From positions 187,256 through 251,255 of the forward strand of contig NZ_LMMR01000001.1 of the NCBI RefSeq assembly GCF_001422325.1: a DNA stretch of 64,000 nt, written 5' to 3'. The notes beneath the pieces are model-generated. The model was not told the origin of the DNA, ran no database searches, and was given only the letters and a program-made list of their open reading frames with translations. Shown piece by piece: positions 8,343 through 17,079 of this stretch. The stretch comes from Leifsonia sp. Leaf264. GTDB lineage: Bacteria; Actinomycetota; Actinomycetes; Actinomycetales; Microbacteriaceae. Both the position numbers and the translations under genes were made by a program. Every line of letters begins with the position of its first letter. Position 1 is the stretch's first letter.

Positions 8343-10910
8343 TTGCCCGGAGAGAACCTCACCCGTCTGGAAGCCGAAGAGCGAGCCGGCATCGTCGCCG
8401 TCGACAGCTATGACGTCACCCTCGACCTGACGACGGGCGATGAGACGTTCCGCAGCGAGACCACGGTGCGCTTCACCGCCACGGCCGGGGCCTCGACCTT
8501 CATCGACGCCATCACTCGTGACGTGCACTCTGTCACCCTGAACGGAGCCTCGCTCGATCCGGCCGTCGTCAGCGACGGAGTGCGCATCCAGCTCGACGGC
8601 CTCGCAGCCGAGAACGAGCTCACCATCGTCGCCGACGCGATCTACACGAACACCGGCGAGGGCCTGCACCGCTTCGTCGACCCCGTCGACGGCGAGGTCT
8701 ACCTGTACAGCCAGTTCGAGGTGCCCGACTCGCGCCGTATGTTCGCCGTGTTCGAGCAGCCCGACCTCAAGGCGACGTTCCGCTTCACCGTCACGGCCCC
8801 AGCGCACTGGGAGGTCGTGTCCAACTCCCCCACCCCCGAGCCGACCACTGTCGGCGGGTCGGATGACGCCGCCACCGCAGCGAAGACCTGGGCCTTCGAG
8901 CCCACCCACCGCATCTCGAGCTACATCACGGCACTCGTCGCCGGGCCGTACCACGTCGTTCGCAGCGAATTGACGAGTCGGGACGGCCGCAGCATCCCGC
9001 TCGGCATCTTCAGCCGCAAGAGCCTCGCCGAGTTCCTCGATGCCGACTACATCTTCGAGAAGACCCGCCAGGGCTTCGCGTACTTCGAGGAGAAGTTCGA
9101 CTACGCCTACCCGTTCACCAAGTACGACCAGCTCTTCGTGCCCGAGTTCAACGCCGGCGCCATGGAGAACGCGGGCGCCGTGACCTTCACCGAGGTCTAC
9201 GTGTTCCGATCGAAGGTGACCGACGCCATCAAGGAGCGTCGCGTCGTCACGATCCTGCACGAGCTGGCCCACATGTGGTTCGGCGACCTCGTCACCATGA
9301 AGTGGTGGAACGACCTCTGGCTCAACGAGTCCTTCGCCGAATGGGCGTCGACCATCGCCACGGCGGAGGCCACCGAGTGGCACGAGGCGTGGACGACGTT
9401 CAACTCCATGGAGAAGAGCTGGGCGTACCGCCAGGACCAGCTTCCGTCGACGCATCCGATCGTCGCCACGATCAACGACCTCGAGGACGTGCTGGTCAAC
9501 TTCGACGGCATCACCTACGCCAAGGGCGGGTCTGTGCTCAAGCAGCTCGTCGCCTGGGTCGGCATCGACGCCTTCTTCGCCGGAGTGGCCGCGTACTTCA
9601 AGAAGCACCAGTGGGGCAACACCACCCTCGCCGACCTGCTCGCCGAGCTCGAGGTCGCGAGCGGCCGCGACCTCTCGGAGTGGGCGAAGCTCTGGCTCGA
9701 GACTGCCGGCGTGAACACCCTCCGTGCCGACATCGAGACCGACGAGTCCGGGACGATCACGGAGTTCGGCGTGCTGCAGACCGCCGTCGAGGCGTACCCG
9801 ACCATCCGCCCGCACCGCCTCGCCATCGGCTTCTACTCCCTGCAGGACGAGCAGCTGGTGCGCACGCACCGGGTGGAGCTCGACGTCGACGGAGCCCGGA
9901 CCGACGTCGCCGAGCTCGTCGGCCTCGCGCGCCCCGACCTCGTGCTGCTCAACGACGACGACCTCGCCTACGCGAAGATCCGCCTCGACGATGCCTCGCT
10001 GGCCGTGGCCCTCGAGCACCTGCACGCCTTCGAGAACCCGCTCGCCCGCTCGCTGGTGTGGGCATCCGTCTGGGATGCCACCCGCGACGGGGAGGTCTCC
10101 GCCAGCGACTTCGTCCGCCTCGTGCTCGGCAACATCGCATCGGAGACCGAGTCCACCACGCTGCGCATAGTGCTCGGCCAGGCCGTGCTCGCCGCCTCGG
10201 CGTACACCGACCCGAGCCACCGCCCCGAGACCGTCACTGCCCTCGCCGACACCTTCTGGTCGCTCGCGCAGCAGGCCGAGGCCGGCAGCGACGCGCAGTT
10301 CCAGTTCGTGAAGTACTTCGCGTCCATCGCCGAGTCGTCGTCGCACATCGGCGCACTGGAAGCCCTGTTCACGGGCGAGTCCAGCCTCGAGGGCCTCGAC
10401 ATCGACACCGACCTCGGCTGGGAGCTGCTGATCGCACTCGTCGCCGCCGGTCGGGCTGACGCGAGCGACATCGACGCCCGCCTCGCCGAGGACAACACTG
10501 CGACGGGCGCCCAGTCGGCCGCCCACGCCCGTGCCGCCATCCCGACGGCCGAGGCCAAGCAGGCCGCATGGGACTCGCTGGTCGAGGTCGACACGGCGCC
10601 GAACACGATCGTTCGCACCACCGGGCTCGGGTTCCAGCGTGCTGCCGACACCAGCCTGCTCGAGCCCTTCGTCGCCCGGTACTTCGAGATGCTCGGTCGG
10701 GTGTGGGAGCGCCGCAGCTACGCCATCGCCGAGAAGCTCGTGGACGGCCTCTACCCCGCCGGCCTGGCGAACCGCGAGCTCGTGGACGCCACCACCGCGT
10801 GGCTCGCTGCGAATCCCGAGATCCCGGCACTGCGTCGCCTCGTGATCGAGAACCTCGCCGGTGTGGAGCGCGCTCTGGCCGCCCAGGCTCGCGACGCCCT
10901 CAGCGACTGA
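8343..10910 (+). CDS. pepN: Aminopeptidase N, first of a tandem pair
   Basis: 855 residues, an M1 zinc aminopeptidase. The exopeptidase signature GAMEN is at 272-276 and the zinc motif HELAH at 306-310, with the third ligand Glu 329 in WLNESF. It removes N-terminal amino acids from peptides in the cytosol; no signal peptide is seen. The start is a TTG at 8343 (product MPGENLTR), with AGGAGG five bases upstream; an in-frame ATG at 8289 lacks a ribosome site, and the paralogue next door begins with the same peptide from a TTG. It follows the SDR gene by 63 bases. The C-terminal half is the helical ERAP1-like domain. Confidence 0.95.
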   Translation: MPGENLTRLEAEERAGIVAVDSYDVTLDLTTGDETFRSETTVRFTATAGASTFIDAITRDVHSVTLNGASLDPAVVSDGVRIQLDGLAAENELTIVADAIYTNTGEGLHRFVDPVDGEVYLYSQFEVPDSRRMFAVFEQPDLKATFRFTVTAPAHWEVVSNSPTPEPTTVGGSDDAATAAKTWAFEPTHRISSYITALVAGPYHVVRSELTSRDGRSIPLGIFSRKSLAEFLDADYIFEKTRQGFAYFEEKFDYAYPFTKYDQLFVPEFNAGAMENAGAVTFTEVYVFRSKVTDAIKERRVVTILHELAHMWFGDLVTMKWWNDLWLNESFAEWASTIATAEATEWHEAWTTFNSMEKSWAYRQDQLPSTHPIVATINDLEDVLVNFDGITYAKGGSVLKQLVAWVGIDAFFAGVAAYFKKHQWGNTTLADLLAELEVASGRDLSEWAKLWLETAGVNTLRADIETDESGTITEFGVLQTAVEAYPTIRPHRLAIGFYSLQDEQLVRTHRVELDVDGARTDVAELVGLARPDLVLLNDDDLAYAKIRLDDASLAVALEHLHAFENPLARSLVWASVWDATRDGEVSASDFVRLVLGNIASETESTTLRIVLGQAVLAASAYTDPSHRPETVTALADTFWSLAQQAEAGSDAQFQFVKYFASIAESSSHIGALEALFTGESSLEGLDIDTDLGWELLIALVAAGRADASDIDARLAEDNTATGAQSAAHARAAIPTAEAKQAAWDSLVEVDTAPNTIVRTTGLGFQRAADTSLLEPFVARYFEMLGRVWERRSYAIAEKLVDGLYPAGLANRELVDATTAWLAANPEIPALRRLVIENLAGVERALAAQARDALSD

Positions 10911-10974
10911 CGGCTCCCGAGCGACCGACCGACACCCCCGCTACCCACCGCTACCCACCGACGGAGGCACGCCC

Positions 10975-13563
10975 TTGCCCGCTGCGAACCTGACCCGCAC
11001 CGAAGCCGAGGAGCGAGCCTCCGTCGTGCGCGTGCACGACTACACCGTCGCCCTCGACCTGACCCGGGGTCCCGAGGTGTTCGGCAGCGAGACCCACGTC
11101 ACCTTCGACGCCGTGCCGGGAGCCTCGACCTTCATCGAGGCCTCCACCCGCGCCGTGCACGCGATCGAGCTCAACGGGGTCGCGCTGTCGAAGGACGTGA
11201 GCGATGGCACGCGCATCCGTCTCGACGGACTCCGGGCCGAGAACGTGCTGCGGGTCGTGTCGGATGCCGCCTACACGAACACCGGTGAGGGCCTGCACCG
11301 CTTCGTCGACCCCGTCGACGACGCCGTGTACCTCTACACGGAGTTCGCCGTCGCCGAGGCGAACCGGGTGTTCGCCGTGTTCGACCAGCCCGACCTCAAG
11401 GCCACCTTCCAGTTCACCATCACCGCTCCCGACGACTGGCAGGTGCTGAGCAACGCACCGACGCCGTTGCCGGATGCCGGTCTCGCCGATGGCACCGCCG
11501 TCTGGGAGTTCCCGGCCGGGCCCGTCATCTCGAGCTACATCGCCGCGATCATCGCCGGGCCGTACGCGGTGTGGCGCGACGTCGCCGAGCTTCCCGATGG
11601 CCGCAGCATCCCGCTCGGACTGTTCACCAGGGCCTCGCTGGCCCGGTACGCCGAACCCGACGTCATGTTCGAGACGGTGCGGCAGGGACTCGAGTACTAC
11701 GAGCAGAGCTACGGCGTCGAGTACCCCTACGACAAGTACGACCAGATCTTCGTGCCCGAGTACAACTGGGGCGCGATGGAGAACGTCGGCGCGGTGACAT
11801 TCAACGAGTCGTACCTGTTCCGGTCCAAGGTCTCGGAGCACCGCAGGCAGCAGCGGACAGTCGTCATCCTTCACGAGCTCTCGCACATGTGGTTCGGCAA
11901 CTCCGTGACCATGAAGTGGTGGAACGACCTGTGGCTGAACGAGTCGTTCGCCACCTGGACGAGCACCATCGCCACGGCATCCGTCACGGAGTTCACCGAC
12001 GCCTGGTCCACGTTCACATCGGTCGAGAAGACCCGCGCGGCCATGGCGGACCAGCTTCCGTCGACGCATCCGATCGTGGCGACCATCAACGACCTGCGCG
12101 ACGTCGAGGTCAACTTCGACGCGATCACCTATGCCAAGGGCGCCTCGGTGCTCAAGCAGCTCGTGGCCTGGGTGGGCCTCGACGCCTTCCATGCCGGAAT
12201 CGGCATGTACCTGCGCAAGCACGGCGGCGGCAATGCGACGTTGCGCGACCTGCTGGACGAGCTCGAGGTCTCGAGCGGGCGCGAGCTCACCGACTGGTCG
12301 CGGCTCTGGCTCGAGACCGCCGGCGTCAACACGCTCCGAGCCGAGTTCGACACGGATGCCGACGGTCGGTTCACGGCCTTCGCCGTCACCCAGACCGCCG
12401 CAGACGACCACCCCACGCTGCGCCCGCACCGCCTCGCCATCGGGCTCTACGACCTCGATGACGAGGGGTCCCTCGTGCGCAGGCACCGGGTGGAGATCGA
12501 CGTCGACGGCGCCAGGACGGAGGTGCCCGAGCTTCTCGGCGTGAGTCGAGGCGCCCTCGTGCTCCTCAACGACGATGACCTCAGCTACGCCAAGATCCGT
12601 CTCGACGAGGACTCACTGGCCACGGCCGTCGACCACCTCTGCGACCTGCGGGATCCCGTCGCCCGCGCGCTCATCTGGGGTGCGGTCTGGGACACGACCC
12701 GCGACGGCGAGACCCCGGCTGGCGACTTCGTCCGGCTCGTGCTCGGCAACATCTCGCACGAGGACCAGTCGTCGGCCCGCGGCACGGCCCTGTCGCAGCT
12801 GGAGCTCGCCCTCGAGCGCTACATCGAGCCCGCTGCGGCCGAGCAGGTCGCCGCGGACTGCGGTGACGCACTCTGGGCGCTCACGGTGCTGGCTGACGCC
12901 GAGTCCGACGCGCAGCTGCAGTTCGTCACCAGCTTCATCCGCATCGCCTCGACGGCTCCGCACTACGACATCCTCGCCAGCCTGCTCGACGGCTCGGTCG
13001 CCCTCGAAGGCCTCACCATCGACACCGACCTGCGCTGGGAGCTCGTGATAGCCCTCTCGGCCGGTGGAGCGGCGACGGATGCCGACATCGACCACGCTCT
13101 CGCCTCGGACGACACGGCCAAGGGCCGCCAGTTCGCCGCCACGGCCCGAGCAGCCCGACCCGACCCCGAGGTCAAGCTCGCCGCCTGGACCAGGGTCGCC
13201 ACCGATGCAAGCCTCTCGAACGACATGGCGCGCGCCATCGCCACGGGATGGGGCCGCTCCCGCCCGGCAGCTCTGCTCGAACCGAGCATCGAGCCGTACT
13301 TCGAGATGCTCCAGCGCCTGTGGTCGGAGCGCAGCTACACGATGGCCGAGCTGATCGTGGTCAGGCTGTTCCCGTCCGCACTCGTCACGTCGCAGCTCGC
13401 CGACGCCGCCCGTGCCTGGTTGTCGGAGAACGACGGACCGCCGGCGCTCGTCCGCCGCGTGAGCGAGCTGCTCTCGGAGCTCGACCGCGCCCTCGCGGCC
13501 CAGCTCTGCGATGCCGCTGCGCGTACAGACGACGCTCAGAAGAGCGCATCCGAGCCTCGTTAG
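10975..13563 (+). CDS. pepN: Aminopeptidase N, second of a tandem pair
   Basis: 862 residues, paralogous to the preceding gene along its whole length. GAMEN is at 266-270 and HELSH at 300-304, with Glu 323 as third zinc ligand, so this copy also looks active. Differences near the active site (NWGAMENVG against NAGAMENAG, and GNSVTMKWW against GDLVTMKWW) may give a different peptide preference. The start is again a TTG (10975), preceded by CGGAGG. A 64-base gap after the first copy contains a 10-base tandem repeat (10941-10960). The TAG stop lies inside the predicted -10 box of the downstream channel gene. Confidence 0.95.
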   Translation: MPAANLTRTEAEERASVVRVHDYTVALDLTRGPEVFGSETHVTFDAVPGASTFIEASTRAVHAIELNGVALSKDVSDGTRIRLDGLRAENVLRVVSDAAYTNTGEGLHRFVDPVDDAVYLYTEFAVAEANRVFAVFDQPDLKATFQFTITAPDDWQVLSNAPTPLPDAGLADGTAVWEFPAGPVISSYIAAIIAGPYAVWRDVAELPDGRSIPLGLFTRASLARYAEPDVMFETVRQGLEYYEQSYGVEYPYDKYDQIFVPEYNWGAMENVGAVTFNESYLFRSKVSEHRRQQRTVVILHELSHMWFGNSVTMKWWNDLWLNESFATWTSTIATASVTEFTDAWSTFTSVEKTRAAMADQLPSTHPIVATINDLRDVEVNFDAITYAKGASVLKQLVAWVGLDAFHAGIGMYLRKHGGGNATLRDLLDELEVSSGRELTDWSRLWLETAGVNTLRAEFDTDADGRFTAFAVTQTAADDHPTLRPHRLAIGLYDLDDEGSLVRRHRVEIDVDGARTEVPELLGVSRGALVLLNDDDLSYAKIRLDEDSLATAVDHLCDLRDPVARALIWGAVWDTTRDGETPAGDFVRLVLGNISHEDQSSARGTALSQLELALERYIEPAAAEQVAADCGDALWALTVLADAESDAQLQFVTSFIRIASTAPHYDILASLLDGSVALEGLTIDTDLRWELVIALSAGGAATDADIDHALASDDTAKGRQFAATARAARPDPEVKLAAWTRVATDASLSNDMARAIATGWGRSRPAALLEPSIEPYFEMLQRLWSERSYTMAELIVVRLFPSALVTSQLADAARAWLSENDGPPALVRRVSELLSELDRALAAQLCDAAARTDDAQKSASEPR

Positions 13564-13566
13564 ACT
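13561..13566 (+). promoter_or_regulatory. Predicted -10 box of the mscS gene, overlapping the pepN stop codon
   Basis: TAGACT begins with the TAG stop of the second pepN and ends nine bases before the ATG at 13576. The gap leaves room for only a two- or three-base leader. Confidence 0.5.
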
Positions 13567-13575
13567 GGTCGACCT

Positions 13576-14724
13576 ATGGACTGGTGGAACGACTTCTGGG
13601 GCGCGGTCGGGGAGAACTTCTGGGACACGGCGGCCGGCAAGGCCGTCACGATCGCGATCATCGTCCTGGTGGCCTTCCTCGTGCGCTGGGTGCTGCACTT
13701 CGTCATCGACAGGGTCGTGCGCCGCGTGGTCACCGGCGCCAAGAAGGGTCAGCCCAGCGACGACACCCAGGCCATCATGGCCGCCTCGCCGCTCGCCGCG
13801 GTGCGCGTCGTGCAGCGCACCCGCACCCTGGGCTCGGTGCTGACCAACGTCGTCAACGTCACGATCTTCATCGTCGCGGTGCTGATGATCATCAACACCA
13901 TCGACACGACGATCCTCGGCTCCTTCGCGCTGCTCACGGCGGCCATCGGCGCCGGCCTCGGTTTCGGTGCGCAGAACATCGTGAAGGACGGCCTGAACGG
14001 CATCTTCATGGTCATGGAGGACCAGCTCGGCGTCGGTGACATCGTCGACACCGGTCCCGCGACGGGCATCGTCGAGAACGTCGGCATCAGGGTCACCCAG
14101 ATCCGCGACGTGAACGGAACCCTCTGGTTCGTGCGCAACGGCGAGATCCTTCGGGTCGGCAACATGTCGCAGGGCTGGGCCCGCGTCATCATCGACCTCG
14201 CCATCCCCTACGACGCCGACGTCGAAGCCGTCGAGAAGTCGATGCTCGACACCGCCCTCGACCTCGCCGCGACCCCGAAATGGCGCAGTCGCGTGCTCGA
14301 GAAGCCCGAGCTCTGGGGGCTGGAGTCGATCTCGGCCGACGCCGTCGTCATCCGAATCGTCATCAAGGTGCGCACGGCCGCCAAGGACGACGTGGCCCGC
14401 GAACTGCGGGTGCGGCTGAAGAAGGCGCTCGACGAGATGGGCGTGAAGCTTCCCTCGCTCAACAGCGTCGTGCTGAGCGGATTCGACGGCGCAGCGAGCA
14501 TCAAGGGAGCCAAGCCCCCGCGCACCAAGCCGGTGACGACGATCCCGGTGACGAAGAACACGGCGCCGCGCCTGCCCCGCCGCCTGCGTGCGCCCAAGAA
14601 GGCGCAGGATCCGGCGCAGCCACCGTCCGCGCTGCCGCCGACCGCGGCGCCGTCGACCGAGACGCCGGCCCCGCAGCCGAAGGCGCCCCGGGCGCCGAAG
14701 CCACCTCAGAACCCGGAAGACTGA
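13576..14724 (+). CDS. Small-conductance mechanosensitive channel (MscS family)
   Basis: 382 residues. Hydrophobic helices lie near residues 20-40 and 90-112, followed by the pore-lining helix with the glycine/alanine-rich pattern of MscS (AAIGAGLGFGAQNIVKD). The beta domain after it carries the usual GDIVDTG and VRNGEILRVGN blocks. Such channels open under membrane tension and release solutes during hypo-osmotic shock. The last 75 or so residues are a proline-, lysine- and alanine-rich tail with no family counterpart that I recognise, probably disordered in the cytoplasm. It is followed four bases later by glbO. Confidence 0.92.
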   Translation: MDWWNDFWGAVGENFWDTAAGKAVTIAIIVLVAFLVRWVLHFVIDRVVRRVVTGAKKGQPSDDTQAIMAASPLAAVRVVQRTRTLGSVLTNVVNVTIFIVAVLMIINTIDTTILGSFALLTAAIGAGLGFGAQNIVKDGLNGIFMVMEDQLGVGDIVDTGPATGIVENVGIRVTQIRDVNGTLWFVRNGEILRVGNMSQGWARVIIDLAIPYDADVEAVEKSMLDTALDLAATPKWRSRVLEKPELWGLESISADAVVIRIVIKVRTAAKDDVARELRVRLKKALDEMGVKLPSLNSVVLSGFDGAASIKGAKPPRTKPVTTIPVTKNTAPRLPRRLRAPKKAQDPAQPPSALPPTAAPSTETPAPQPKAPRAPKPPQNPED

Positions 14725-14728
14725 CGCC

Positions 14729-15217
14729 ATGGTCGAACCCACCCAGCCGCCCTCGACCGACGCCGTGGCATCCGTCCCTGGCGTCCCCGTCATCCCGGCG
14801 GCGGTGCACCTCCGCGACGGCGAGAACGGCGTGCCCGTCACCGAGACGTTCTACGAGCAGGTCGGCGGGCATGCCACCTTCGCGAAGCTGGTGCACGAGT
14901 TCTACGTCGGGGTCGCCGACGACCCCGTGCTCAAGCCGATGTACCCGGAGGAGGACCTCGGGCCGGCCGAGGAACGCCTCACCCTGTTCCTCGAACAGTA
15001 CTGGGGCGGACCGGGCACCTACAGCGCCCACCGCGGTCACCCGCGGCTGCGGATGCGGCACCAGCCGTTCAAGGTGAACCCCGACGCCCGCGACCGTTGG
15101 CTCGCCCACATGCGACACGCCGTCGACACGCTCGCCTTGTCGCCGCTGCACGACGCGACTCTGTGGGACTATCTCGAACGCGCCGCCTTCGCCATGGTCA
15201 ACACCTTCGACGACTGA
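14729..15217 (+). CDS. glbO: Group II truncated haemoglobin
   Basis: 162 residues with an N-terminal extension of about 30 before the globin core (FYEQVGGHATFAKLVHEFY). The proximal histidine is in RLRMRHQPF and the group II tryptophan (G8) is in RDRWLAHM, closely matching Mycobacterium GlbO. It binds haem and oxygen and is thought to act in oxygen or NO chemistry near the membrane. The chosen ATG (14729) sits four bases after the channel stop; the longer in-frame opening upstream belongs to the channel's overlapping composition. Confidence 0.93.
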   Translation: MVEPTQPPSTDAVASVPGVPVIPAAVHLRDGENGVPVTETFYEQVGGHATFAKLVHEFYVGVADDPVLKPMYPEEDLGPAEERLTLFLEQYWGGPGTYSAHRGHPRLRMRHQPFKVNPDARDRWLAHMRHAVDTLALSPLHDATLWDYLERAAFAMVNTFDD

Positions 15218-15297
15218 GGCCGCGCACCCACGCAGCACCACCCACCCAGCACACCCTGCAGCACCACCCCTGCACCACCCTGTGACGAAGGAGCCAC

Positions 15298-16947
15298 ATG
15301 ACTGAATCCGCTGACGCCATCGTGGTCGGAGCCGGCCTCGCCGGCCTGACCGCCGCTGCCGAGCTCGTGCTCGCCGGCAAGCGGGTGATCCTCGTCGAAC
15401 AGGAGCCTGCCGCCTCGTTCGGCGGCCAGGCCTGGTGGTCGTTCGGAGGCCTGTTCCTGATCGACTCCCCCGAGCAGCGCCGCATGGGGGTCAAGGACTC
15501 CCGCGACCTCGCCGCCCAGGACTGGTTCGGCTCGGCCGGCTTCGACCGCGAGGAGGACGAGTGGGGCCGCCGCTGGGCCGAGGCCTACCTCGACTTCGCC
15601 GCCGGCGAGAAGCGTGCCTGGCTGCACCAGATGGGCGTGCGCTGGTTCCCCGTCGTCGGCTGGGCCGAGCGCGGCGGCTACGGCGCCGTCGGTCCCGGCA
15701 ACTCGGTCCCCCGCTTCCACATCACCTGGGGCACCGGCCCGGGGGTCGTGGCGCCGTTCGCCGATCGCGTGAAGGCCGGCGAGGCCGCCGGGCTCGTTCG
15801 CATCCGTCACCGTCATCGCGTCGACGGGCTCATCGTCGAGGACGGCGCTGTCGTCGGAGTGCACGGCGCCGTCCTGGCCCCGGATGCCGCCGGCCGCGGA
15901 GCACCGAGCAACCGAGACGTCGTCGGCGAGTTCAGGTTCGAGGCCCCGGCCGTGATCGTGGCCTCCGGCGGCATCGGCGGCAACCACGACCTCGTGCGCG
16001 CTCAGTGGCCGGAGCGCCTCGGCGAACCGCCGGCGACGATGCTCTCCGGCGTGCCAGCCCACGTCGACGGGCGCATGCTGGGCATCACCGAAGAAGCCGG
16101 CGCCAGGCTCGTCAACGGCGACCGCATGTGGCACTACACCGAGGGCATCACGAACTTCGCGCCGATCTGGGACAAGCACGGCATCCGCATCCTCCCCGGT
16201 CCGTCGTCGCTGTGGTTCGATGCCGAGGGCAAGCGGCTGCCCGGCCCGTTGTTCCCGGGATTCGACACCCTCGGCACCCTCGAGCACATCGTGGCGACGG
16301 GGCACGACTACAGCTGGTTCGTGCTCACCCAGAAGATCATCGAGAAGGAGTTCGCCCTCTCGGGAAGCGAGCAGAATCCCGACCTCACCGGCAAGGACCT
16401 GAAGCTGCTCGCCCAGCGGGTCAAGTCCGGCGCCCCCGGGCCCGTCGAGGCGTTCAAGGAGAAGGGCGTCGACTTCGTGGTCGCCGACACCCTGCCCGAG
16501 CTGTTCGTCGGCATGAAGAAGCTGTCTCCGGATGTCGACCTCGACGTCGAGGGGATCGAGCGCGAGATCGTGGCCCGCGACAGGGAACTCGACAACGAGT
16601 TCTCCAAGGATGCCCAGGTGAATGCGCTGCGGAGCGCCCGCAAGTACCGCGGCGACAAACTCATCAGGGTCGCCAGCCCGCACCGCATCCTCGATCCGGC
16701 TGCGGGTCCGCTCATCGCGGTGAAGCTGCACATCCTCACGCGCAAGAGCCTGGGCGGCATCCAGACCAACCTCGACGGCCAGGCCCTCGCTGCCGACGGC
16801 ACACCCATCACCGGGCTGTACGCGGCCGGAGAGGCGAGCGGCTTCGGCGGCGGAGGCGTGCACGGCTACAGGGCGCTCGAGGGCACCTTCCTCGGCGGCT
16901 GCCTCTTCACCGGCCGCCAGGCGGGTCGTGCTGTAGCCCGGCTCTAG
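15298..16947 (+). CDS. FAD-binding dehydrogenase (flavocytochrome c / KsdD superfamily)
   Basis: 549 residues. An N-terminal dinucleotide-binding motif GAGLAG (11-16) follows IVV, with the acidic residue of the second strand in LVEQE. The C-terminal FAD block reads GEASGFGGGGVHGYR. The fold is that of fumarate reductase flavoproteins and 3-ketosteroid dehydrogenases; members of this actinobacterial subgroup are annotated only as FAD-binding dehydrogenases. Substrate is unknown. A GAAGGAG ribosome site precedes the ATG. The 80-base gap after glbO contains CAGCACCACCC-like repeats but no clear terminator. Confidence 0.88.
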   Translation: MTESADAIVVGAGLAGLTAAAELVLAGKRVILVEQEPAASFGGQAWWSFGGLFLIDSPEQRRMGVKDSRDLAAQDWFGSAGFDREEDEWGRRWAEAYLDFAAGEKRAWLHQMGVRWFPVVGWAERGGYGAVGPGNSVPRFHITWGTGPGVVAPFADRVKAGEAAGLVRIRHRHRVDGLIVEDGAVVGVHGAVLAPDAAGRGAPSNRDVVGEFRFEAPAVIVASGGIGGNHDLVRAQWPERLGEPPATMLSGVPAHVDGRMLGITEEAGARLVNGDRMWHYTEGITNFAPIWDKHGIRILPGPSSLWFDAEGKRLPGPLFPGFDTLGTLEHIVATGHDYSWFVLTQKIIEKEFALSGSEQNPDLTGKDLKLLAQRVKSGAPGPVEAFKEKGVDFVVADTLPELFVGMKKLSPDVDLDVEGIEREIVARDRELDNEFSKDAQVNALRSARKYRGDKLIRVASPHRILDPAAGPLIAVKLHILTRKSLGGIQTNLDGQALAADGTPITGLYAAGEASGFGGGGVHGYRALEGTFLGGCLFTGRQAGRAVARL

Positions 16948-16999
16948 CTCTGCAGCGGCCGAATCCAGCCGGTCATCGCGGGAGCATGACCGTCGCAGC

Positions 17000-17040
17000 G
17001 ATCGACGGGAGCAGGCCGAGCCGGCCTGTTCCCGTCGATC
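17000..17040. terminator. Bidirectional stem-loop terminator
   Basis: An 18-base stem with one G-T wobble and a five-base loop (GATCGACGGGAGCAGGCC pairing with 17023-17040) lies between the converging dehydrogenase and metallopeptidase genes. No T-run follows, as is usual in high-GC actinobacteria. Confidence 0.75.
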
Positions 17041-17079
17041 CGTTCCGCCCCGGATAGCGGTGCCTGCTCCACGGTCGCG

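Noticed and set aside
8280-10526. 748-codon minus-strand frame opposite the first pepN
   Set aside because: Shadow of pepN; the GAMEN/HExxH gene on the plus strand explains the region fully.
12613-14841. 742-codon minus-strand frame across pepN and mscS
   Set aside because: Spans three well-supported plus-strand features and has no recognisable protein motif.
15169-16863. 564-codon minus-strand frame opposite the flavin dehydrogenase
   Set aside because: Antisense shadow; the plus strand has the FAD motifs.
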